DNA from: an uncultured Duodenibacillus sp.
Lineage (GTDB): Bacteria; Pseudomonadota; Gammaproteobacteria; Burkholderiales; Burkholderiaceae_F
NCBI GenBank assembly: GCA_944388865.1
Contig: CALXKM010000005.1
Span: forward strand, 1 to 44,671
Length of the DNA: 44,671 nucleotides
Direction: 5' to 3'
In this document: piece by piece, positions 15,239-21,159 of the stretch
Position numbering within the stretch: position 1 is the first letter of the stretch
How the letters are laid out: the number at the start of each line of letters is the position of its first letter
The notes under the pieces: generated by a model
Seen by the model: only the letters and a program-made list of their open reading frames with translations
The model's database searches: none
What the model was told of the DNA's origin: nothing
Position numbers and translations under genes: made by a program

Positions 15239-15300
15239 GTGTTCTCCGAAAAAATCGGGGAACACTTCTGCCCCGTAAGGGGAAAGCATTCCCCTCAGGG
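15239..15300 (-). promoter_or_regulatory. Two-hairpin leader before the operon's first gene
   Basis: H1: GGGGAA / TTCCCC with outer CCCT / GGGG (15271-15300). H2 (15239-15265): GTGTTCCCCGA / TCGGAGAACAC, paired except one C-A position; GGAG of the ribosome site is in the 3' arm. The H1 3' arm (CGGGG) could instead pair with CCCCG of the H2 5' arm. Confidence 0.78.
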
Positions 15301-15636
15301 TAGATGGGCAAATGACGGTCAGACAGGAAAACTCCCGACTTCACGCATTCGCAAAGACAAGTCGCCAAAAATCGAACACCGGCGTGTTCGAGGCGGAAAG
15401 CAGAAAAATCAAAAACCGATTCGGACTGTCCTTGCCGCAAGGCTGGGACTCAGTATCGAAACGGGGCATTGAAAGATGTCAATGCAGACGTCCATAGGAA
15501 AAGCGCCTACGGTCACTCGCTGTTTAATTTTTATTAACCAAAGAAAACAGAGAAAACTCAGGGTCGCGATGCGACAGAAGTACGAGCGGATCGTAACACA
15601 GCAATTTTGACTTGTGTAGCACCTCTTTGAAAATGG
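15301..15636. other. Gene-free divergent region
   Basis: Between the minus-strand operon and the plus-strand genes. Short open frames here look like shadows and have no family signature. It probably contains the promoter of the CobS-to-unknown operon, but I cannot place -10/-35 elements securely. Confidence 0.5.
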
Positions 15637-15670
15637 CAGTTTTCTAAGCAAATCCTGCTTTTTGGGAGGC
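15637..15670. promoter_or_regulatory. Transfer-regulon box, copy 1 (AAGCA-N5-TGCTT)
   Basis: CAGTTTTCTAAGCA…TGCTTTTTGGGAGG closely matches the boxes at 43827-43857 and 24648-24674. The core AAGCAAATCCTGCTT (15646-15660) is a dyad. It lies ~85 bp before the plus-strand gene at 15748 and ~400 bp before the minus-strand operon. Read toward the minus strand it has the same polarity as the traN and trbI copies. Confidence 0.65.
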
Positions 15671-15747
15671 AGTCTCAGCCAATGGCATTGATAACCTCGA
15701 CTCGTTGGAGCGACGCCCGAAGTCGTTCCGTTTTCAAGGAATCGTCT

Positions 15748-16680
15748 ATGCCAGAAGCATTACCGGATAAAAACACATCAAGCGCCGGCTTGAGGGAAAA
15801 AGAAGCTAACAATCTCATTGCCGAGGAAACTCGGGAGAAAGTTTCAGTTGCAGAATCGGAAACGCAATCGAATCAGGACTCGGAGAAAAAGCCCTCGGCC
15901 GAGTCTGCGCCAAGTCGCCCGCGCAGCCGGCAACGAGCTCGCGACAACGCGCGAAATGCTCGACGCCGCCGTGAACCAAGACGGGAACTCTATGCCGACG
16001 CCTCAGTTCCGCGCGTCATCTATGAACGCCGACAAGGAACGACGGCGCATTCCCGCGCTTACCTCAAAAAGGCTCTGTGCCTGTACTCGGATCGAGCGCA
16101 GGTATTTTTTGAGAACAACTATGAGCGAGTCAACACGAACCTCATTGTGAGCACTTTGGTCGTGGAAGCTATCGGCGGTGAAAAATTTGCTCTGCAGATT
16201 GCCGAAATGCTCGACAGCAAGTTTTCCGCTTTGGAAAACGAGATGATGCGAGCAGTCAATGAACTCAAGCGCATTGCCAATGAAAAAGGCATTCCGGAGG
16301 AAAGTCAAGTTCCTTCTTATGACCATAAGCGCAACTACGAGCCGCCGCTGCATACGCCGCAGTCGGTTCAGTTCATGACGATTGTGTCGCTCTTTGACCG
16401 GATAGTGGCCAGGGTTGAAGGCGCCTGGATCAACAAGGTTGTGAGTTCTCAGACTCGGAAAGCATTGATTTCCAATTGGGAAAAACGACTGGTGAGGTTT
16501 GTGCAGGAACTTCAGCAGCTGCGAAACGAAGCCATGGAAACCGCACGCGGTGCAGGCTACGGGCCGCGCGCCAAGGCGATTGCCGATCAAGTCCGCAGCG
16601 AACAAAAAGCAGAGTTGGTGCAGGAAGATGTTGAAACAAACAGCACAGACGACACGCCGGAAAAGAGCGCGTCAGCTTGA
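15748..16680 (+). CDS. AcaB/DUF1845-like conjugative-element protein
   Basis: A 310-aa protein. The first ~90 residues are charged, Ser/Arg-rich and disordered (…RARDNARNARRRREPRREL). The folded remainder contains an RAYLKKALCLYSDRAQVFF block, FALQIAEMLDSKFSALE, and VQFMTIVSLFDRIVARVEGAWINKVV. This pattern resembles the DUF1845/AcaB and PFL_4669 families of ICEs and IncA/C plasmids, some of which regulate transfer genes; I am only moderately sure. ATG 15748 follows AAGGA by 8 bases. The 3' end overlaps the next gene by 53 bp, and the next protein shares the FD…E.AW segment, so the two may be diverged paralogues. Confidence 0.5.
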   Translation: MPEALPDKNTSSAGLREKEANNLIAEETREKVSVAESETQSNQDSEKKPSAESAPSRPRSRQRARDNARNARRRREPRRELYADASVPRVIYERRQGTTAHSRAYLKKALCLYSDRAQVFFENNYERVNTNLIVSTLVVEAIGGEKFALQIAEMLDSKFSALENEMMRAVNELKRIANEKGIPEESQVPSYDHKRNYEPPLHTPQSVQFMTIVSLFDRIVARVEGAWINKVVSSQTRKALISNWEKRLVRFVQELQQLRNEAMETARGAGYGPRAKAIADQVRSEQKAELVQEDVETNSTDDTPEKSASA

Positions 16681-17143
16681 GGTTGAGCGTACAGTTGCCA
16701 GCCTGCGGACTGCACGCGCGAAGATGATGGCACTGCGGTTTACTCGCACCTACGCAGGTCAGACTTTTACCCGTCTTGGGGAAGATTCTGACAAAGCTTT
16801 TCGACGTCTTTGGTTTGAACTCAGAGACATCGGAGCGAGGTTCAAGAAAAAGCTTGACGAGAAATCGCCGGGACTTTGTCTGGCAGAGTTTCCCGGGCCG
16901 CCGGAGGTTTTTGATCTTACGGAAGCAGGCGAGTTTCAACGACGTGCCTTTGAGGTTTTTTCTGCCTTTGATCTTGCGTTGGTACACATGGAATCGGCTT
17001 GGCTGCATCGAGCAGTGCCATACGGAGAGCATGCCAGCTGCATAACCAACTGCGAAGGTCGCATTTATGAAACTTTGCGGCGCGTCGCCAGGCGTTGTGC
17101 TGTTCAGATGCCTGTTAAGGAGACAGGACGTGGACTCTTTTAA
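16628..17143 (+). CDS. Hypothetical protein related to the preceding AcaB-like gene
   Basis: A 171-aa protein with a basic N-terminus (TRRKRARQLEVERTVASLR). The later segment FDLALVHMESAWLHRAVPYG aligns in spacing with FDRIVARVEGAWINKVV of the upstream protein, followed in both by a helix ending …C/NEGRI-ETLRRVARR. It may be a short paralogue or partner. Start: ATG 16628, overlapping the upstream gene by 53 bp; a later start is possible because the site before this ATG (AGGAAG) is too close. Cytoplasmic, no motif of known activity. Confidence 0.55.
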   Translation: MLKQTAQTTRRKRARQLEVERTVASLRTARAKMMALRFTRTYAGQTFTRLGEDSDKAFRRLWFELRDIGARFKKKLDEKSPGLCLAEFPGPPEVFDLTEAGEFQRRAFEVFSAFDLALVHMESAWLHRAVPYGEHASCITNCEGRIYETLRRVARRCAVQMPVKETGRGLF

Positions 17144-17705
17144 AGCCTGGACGGTCGCCTTCAGCTTGGTTTTCATTGCCATTGCTGCTCTGGTGCGGCT
17201 ATTTTCTCCGAAGTTTCCGAAGAGGTTCAGAGCAAGAGTTGTCTACGTCTACGACGGAGACACAATTTGCGTTCGTCATCGGTTTCGGAAACTGAGGATC
17301 AGGCTGCTCGGAATAGACGCTCCGGAGTCCGAGCAGGAATATGGGCACGAATCTCAGCAGTATCTTCAAAGTCTGGTTTTGCACAAAAAGGTAGAGATCC
17401 GTGCCATCGGCGTGGATATTTACGGCCGCTATTTGGGCAATGTTCTCTATGGTGACCGTGACGCCGGATGCGATTTGCTTGAAGCTGGACTTGCTTGGCC
17501 GTACTTCCGTTTCTTTGGAAATTTAAGTACCGAGGACAGAAAGCGGTACAGAGGCGTTTCCCGGCAGGCTTACCGCTGCCGGCGCGGATTGTGGCATCAG
17601 AAACAGCCGGTAGCTCCTTGGGTGTGGAGAAGAAATCATCGCTCGCTCTGGAGCCGCTTTCTTATTTGGATTCGTCGCTTTCTTCACTGGCTGGCGGGAT
17701 ATTGA
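17130..17705 (+). CDS. Membrane-anchored thermonuclease (SNase) family protein
   Basis: A 191-aa nuclease with an N-terminal membrane segment (FKAWTVAFSLVFIAIAALV, residues ~4-22), then an SNase domain: ARVVYVYDGDTICV, RKLRIRLLGIDAPE (catalytic Arg and Asp/Glu), DIYGRYLGNVLYG and DLLEAGLAW. The C-terminus is Trp/Arg-rich with another hydrophobic stretch. It would face the periplasm; nucleases of this type are common on conjugative plasmids (ParB/NucA-like). GTG 17130 was chosen because AAGGAG lies 7 bases upstream; it overlaps the previous gene by 14 bp. Confidence 0.85.
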   Translation: MDSFKAWTVAFSLVFIAIAALVRLFSPKFPKRFRARVVYVYDGDTICVRHRFRKLRIRLLGIDAPESEQEYGHESQQYLQSLVLHKKVEIRAIGVDIYGRYLGNVLYGDRDAGCDLLEAGLAWPYFRFFGNLSTEDRKRYRGVSRQAYRCRRGLWHQKQPVAPWVWRRNHRSLWSRFLIWIRRFLHWLAGY

Positions 17706-17748
17706 TTTCAAAAGCCTCGTGAGAAGGCTAATTTTGATAGAGGAATAC

Positions 17749-18057
17749 ATGCAGGAAAATTTTCGCAAACGATTGACGGAGTTCCAGCAAAAACGAGCAG
17801 AGCTCAATTCGGAATACGAGGTTTTGAAGCGCGAGGCCGTTGATCAGTGCCGAGAGCTTATTGAAGCGTTCGGACTGACGGCCGCCGATTTGAAGCTTGT
17901 GTCGACAAAGCCCACTGCAAGCCGTGGTCGTTCCAAGGCGAAGTACCGTAATCCCAAGGATGAAACGAAAACCTGGAGCGGCATCGGCGTTATGCCCGGG
18001 TGGTTCAAAGCAGCGCTTCAGGCAGGGTTCACAAAGGAGGATATGGAAATCCGATAA
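17749..18057 (+). CDS. H-NS family nucleoid protein
   Basis: A 102-aa H-NS-like protein. An N-terminal helical oligomerisation region (residues 1-50, FRKRLTEFQQKRAELNSEYEVL) is followed by a basic linker (ASRGRSKAKYRNPKDE) and the DNA-binding motif TWSGIGVMPGWFKAALQAG. This corresponds to the KYRNP..…TWSGRGRxPxWL signature of H-NS/Bv3F-type proteins. Plasmid-borne H-NS proteins commonly silence AT-rich acquired DNA; an AT-rich island lies just downstream (18.4-20.05 kb). ATG 17749 follows AGAGGA. Confidence 0.9.
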   Translation: MQENFRKRLTEFQQKRAELNSEYEVLKREAVDQCRELIEAFGLTAADLKLVSTKPTASRGRSKAKYRNPKDETKTWSGIGVMPGWFKAALQAGFTKEDMEIR

Positions 18058-18062
18058 AACTG

Positions 18063-18089
18063 CTACAACATCGTTGTACATTGTTGTAG
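18063..18089. promoter_or_regulatory. Dyad operator before the DinJ-like gene
   Basis: CTACAACA (18063-18070) and TGTTGTAG (18082-18089) form an inverted repeat centred ~25 bp upstream of the RelB/DinJ-like start, with a further TTGTACA inside. The position suits autoregulation by the antitoxin's ribbon-helix-helix domain. Confidence 0.6.
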
Positions 18090-18100
18090 TAAAGACTTTT

Positions 18101-18361
18101 ATGAATGCGACCGTTACGCTCAACACTAAGTTGACGCCCGATGAGAAGCAAAAATTTGTTGAAACTGCGGAAGCGCTTGGATTGTCCTCTTCAAGTGCGC
18201 TGAAGGTTCTGATTCGCAAATTCAATGAAGTCGGAGGGTTCCCATTCGAAGTACGCCGCTCTCCGACAATTGACTTCCAACACCCGAATTTGTTCCGACC
18301 TAAAGTGGAAGGTGAAGTCTCCGTGTTGCCAGCTTCATGGCGAGAAGAGGACGCTGAGTGA
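18101..18361 (+). CDS. RelB/DinJ-family antitoxin, without its toxin
   Basis: An 86-aa protein with an N-terminal ribbon-helix-helix region: MNATVTLNTKLTPDEKQKF, helix, AEALGLSSSSALKVLIRKFNEVGGFPFEV. This is the RelB/DinJ pattern (…LGLs.s.Al..fi.qi...gglPF). No YafQ/RelE-like toxin gene follows; only a 29-codon frame (from GTG 18362) remains before AT-rich DNA begins. It is therefore orphaned, or its toxin was lost when the downstream island was inserted. A dyad operator precedes it. Confidence 0.75.
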   Translation: MNATVTLNTKLTPDEKQKFVETAEALGLSSSSALKVLIRKFNEVGGFPFEVRRSPTIDFQHPNLFRPKVEGEVSVLPASWREEDAE

Positions 18362-18882
18362 GTGCGCACAATCGATGCCGCAACTCTATTAAGTCGTGAT
18401 GCGCTCGCTGTTGAGGTGGCACTGAAGGAGGTTGGTGCGCCGCTTGTTTGACATCACGGACAAAATCAGGGTATGTAAGAAATCAACCGGGCCATCGGCA
18501 AAGAACTACTCAAATTGGTTCTGGATATGGTTCTTCGAGCACTTTTTTCTTTGAACATGATTCTTAATCAGAAGGTGCTGTGAGGTCTATCACAAATAGA
18601 GTAACTCTGAAACACCTTAGTGGGCAGGTCTTATTTTGACAAGATGAATGGATCGTACACTAATGTGTTGCTCATTTATGAAATGTCCTGCTATCTTCTT
18701 AGGAATTCCTAATTTTTGGACCTCTATTGCAATGTCATGTATGGCTGTAGTCAGGAAATTTTGTCAATGCAGGTGAGGGGCGTGACAATGTTTACCTGAC
18801 TCAAAATACAAATGGATATTGAGTAGATGGAAATCGAGAATGTTAAGTTCAATCTTCTTGTAACTTGTCGAGGAATCTGTTT
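18362..18882. other. AT-rich stretch without a supported gene
   Basis: Starts with a 29-codon frame touching the antitoxin stop (VRTIDAATLLSRDALAVEVA…, stop 18449-18451), which could be a toxin relic. The rest is AT-rich with many stops in all frames. It probably contains the promoter of the exported-protein gene at 18883. Confidence 0.4.
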
Positions 18883-19959
18883 ATGCCTAAATTTTTATCA
18901 GCAAAAGTTGTTGTAGCTACCATATCTATATTTAGTAGCTGTGTATTGCAATCTGCGATTGCTGGTGCTGATGATCGGAATGTGAAGGAACTATTTGATT
19001 TTACTGTTAATGCAGTAAATAATGACGTTCATTTTGATCAGCTATGCTCTTCGAATAAATGTAATAAAAGACATGGGTTTGGGCCAGAGTGGTATAGCAT
19101 TAATACGAATGCTGGAGTAGCCAATTTTTACTTTGATCCAACGGGACATGTCATTCAGGCTTGGGTTGATTATTTGCCAAAAGAAAGTTTTAGCCTTATT
19201 AAGGCATCTTTAGATGAAATGCTTTCTGAGGGGAAAGAATCATTTCAGGTTCCAGATGAATACTTGAAAAATAAAGAATTGGCTAGATATTTCTACGATA
19301 AATTTGAGGTCATTTTGATAGAAGGGAGATCAGAATCTTTAACGTTCAAAGTGGATAGTTCCTTCGAGAGCTCTATGAAACGCATTGCGTCACTGATGGC
19401 AAAAGAGAAAAATCTTCAGTTGCGAGTGAAATTAGGGAAGGGCAGATATGAGAGAACAATTGTCCCTGGCTTGACAAATATAAAGAAAGTCAAAGATTTA
19501 GTTGTATTATCAGAACATAGTCGTAAATCTCCTTTCCAAGGTAAATTTGTCATAGGAGCATTGGGAGGATCAGTTTATACGTTTGATGTTTCTTCCGGAA
19601 ATAATGTCATATTAGGTTGGAAGCAAATTGCGAGTGATGATGAGCCAGAACAGTTTGAAGACAATCAAAGAATTGTGAATGAAATATTGAAGAATAATAA
19701 AAATTTAGTGAAAGATTCATCCTTTCCGGGCTCTTCAATTTCTCGATATTGCGTTAATGGTTCGTACTTCTTAGGGTGTATCTCTTGGCCAAATAATGGG
19801 ATTATTGGTCCTGCATATGTTGAAATTAAGGCGCCGACTTCATTTATTCGGAATGAAGAATTCAAAGATGCAAGAAATGAAATTAAAAGAATGATCAACG
19901 ATGATTCTAAGAAAGGAACAATTCCAGTAGATAAAAATGGCTTTATTGATTTAAAATAA
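18883..19959 (+). CDS. Unknown exported protein in an AT-rich island
   Basis: A 358-aa protein with a clear signal peptide (MPKFLSAKVVVATISIFSS… cleaved near SAIAGA). The mature part is Lys/Asn/Ser-rich with few cysteines (LCSSNKCNKRHG, YCVNGSYFLGCISW). I recognise no domain; the pattern AFYFDPTGHVIQAW-like strands suggests a beta-rich periplasmic fold. Base composition is far more AT-rich than all neighbours, marking recent acquisition. ATG 18883 was preferred over 18865 because it begins the signal peptide and GAGG lies upstream. It stands between the H-NS/antitoxin genes and TraU, in the opposite orientation to TraU. Confidence 0.65.
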   Translation: MPKFLSAKVVVATISIFSSCVLQSAIAGADDRNVKELFDFTVNAVNNDVHFDQLCSSNKCNKRHGFGPEWYSINTNAGVANFYFDPTGHVIQAWVDYLPKESFSLIKASLDEMLSEGKESFQVPDEYLKNKELARYFYDKFEVILIEGRSESLTFKVDSSFESSMKRIASLMAKEKNLQLRVKLGKGRYERTIVPGLTNIKKVKDLVVLSEHSRKSPFQGKFVIGALGGSVYTFDVSSGNNVILGWKQIASDDEPEQFEDNQRIVNEILKNNKNLVKDSSFPGSSISRYCVNGSYFLGCISWPNNGIIGPAYVEIKAPTSFIRNEEFKDARNEIKRMINDDSKKGTIPVDKNGFIDLK

Positions 19960-20070
19960 GATCAGTATATGAGTGAATAAAAGCTGAACGGGTGCTTACC
20001 ATGTTTTTGCGCATCACCAGTAGATAAAGTGTGCGCAAAGCACGGTATTCGATGTTGGCTACATTTTTGG

Positions 20071-21159
20071 TTACGATGAAGTGTTGCAACAGTCAATCCA
20101 TCGCCAGATCAGAAAAACAGGATCTTCTCCCACAGCAGGGATTGTTCGTCCAAGTGCCCACGTGTAGAGCATTTCGCCCATGACGTGATTGTCATCGGTT
20201 TCGGAAACCGGATGAAATACCTGAAAGCGGTATTGGTTTTTCGGAAGATACGGAGACATTTCACCGCCGCACATTACGTCGTCGCCGATGCTGCGCCATT
20301 CAAGGCCGCGTCGATGCAGTGCATACAAAGCTCGGGCGCTCATCAAGCTCGTCGTCATCATGATGTTTTCCCGGCTCAGGACATTGCCGGATGTCGGAAA
20401 CAGAACGCCCCATGATCCCGCACACCAGTAAAGCTCCTTGATGGGTTTGCCGATGTTGGCTCCGAATGCGTCCGGTATGCAGGCAATGGCACCCAAGGGC
20501 GAGGCAATGAGTGCGGCCTCCGGATGCGTAAAGAAGGCGATTTCGTCATTGTTCCAAGTCGGGTCGATTTCCGAAAGGTACATGATGTCCAAGTCCATGT
20601 AGCCGCCCGGATTGCAGTAGCCCGGAACCCACATGTCCATCATGGTCATCAGCGGGAAGCTGTAGAAATGATAGTGGCGATAGGTTTTGCCGTCGTTTTT
20701 GCTTTGATCCTGTTGGGACAGCTTTTGCTCCGTGCCTTGGTAGAGACGATTGAACGGGAACCGCAGACCGCCCAATACGCCCGAGCAGCCGCTTTGACGC
20801 TGCAGCTCAACCAATCGAGCCGGCTGCCATAGAGAGGTTCGAACGCCGAAACTGGGCAGGCCCAGATCGTCGTAGCACATGCATGCGCCGATGAGGGTGC
20901 TTGATGCGGAACCTGCAGGAATTCGATCCTTGTCGCCGGCAATCACAACCTTGGAAACGACGATGGGAAAGACGCAATCCCAGCAAACGCCTGAGATGAG
21001 CTTGCTGGAGAAAACCTCAGCGTCGTAACAACCTGGGCCGCCGGGACTGGTTTCACCGCTGGTGCTTGCTCCCGTGTCAACCTGAGCGGATGCCGCGCAA
21101 CTAAACGCCAGACAGCAAGCCGACAAAACCCCGCACAGGAATTTTTTCGCGACGATCAT
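20071..21159 (-). CDS. traU: Conjugal transfer protein TraU
   Basis: A 362-aa periplasmic T4SS assembly protein. Signal peptide (FLCGVLSACCLAFSCAASAQ), then the Cys-rich TraU core: VCWDCVFPI near residue 60, GACMCYDDLGLPSFGVRTSLWQPARLVE, MDMWVPGYCNPGG, SEIDPTWNNDE, LYWCAGSWGVLFP, and the terminal LIWRWIDCC. TraU is needed for DNA transfer and mating-pair formation in F-type systems. ATG 21159 overlaps the traW stop as ATGA, so the two are translationally coupled. It ends the T4SS operon in this window. Confidence 0.95.
   Translation of the reverse strand: MIVAKKFLCGVLSACCLAFSCAASAQVDTGASTSGETSPGGPGCYDAEVFSSKLISGVCWDCVFPIVVSKVVIAGDKDRIPAGSASSTLIGACMCYDDLGLPSFGVRTSLWQPARLVELQRQSGCSGVLGGLRFPFNRLYQGTEQKLSQQDQSKNDGKTYRHYHFYSFPLMTMMDMWVPGYCNPGGYMDLDIMYLSEIDPTWNNDEIAFFTHPEAALIASPLGAIACIPDAFGANIGKPIKELYWCAGSWGVLFPTSGNVLSRENIMMTTSLMSARALYALHRRGLEWRSIGDDVMCGGEMSPYLPKNQYRFQVFHPVSETDDNHVMGEMLYTWALGRTIPAVGEDPVFLIWRWIDCCNTSS

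Noticed and set aside
4745-15300. Intergenic hairpins as rho-independent terminators
   Set aside because: Stems are not followed by T runs on the coding strand and occur at every internal junction, including directly over ribosome sites.
18362-18451. Toxin partner of the DinJ-like antitoxin
   Set aside because: Only 29 codons from a GTG, no RelE/YafQ pattern; too short to call a toxin.
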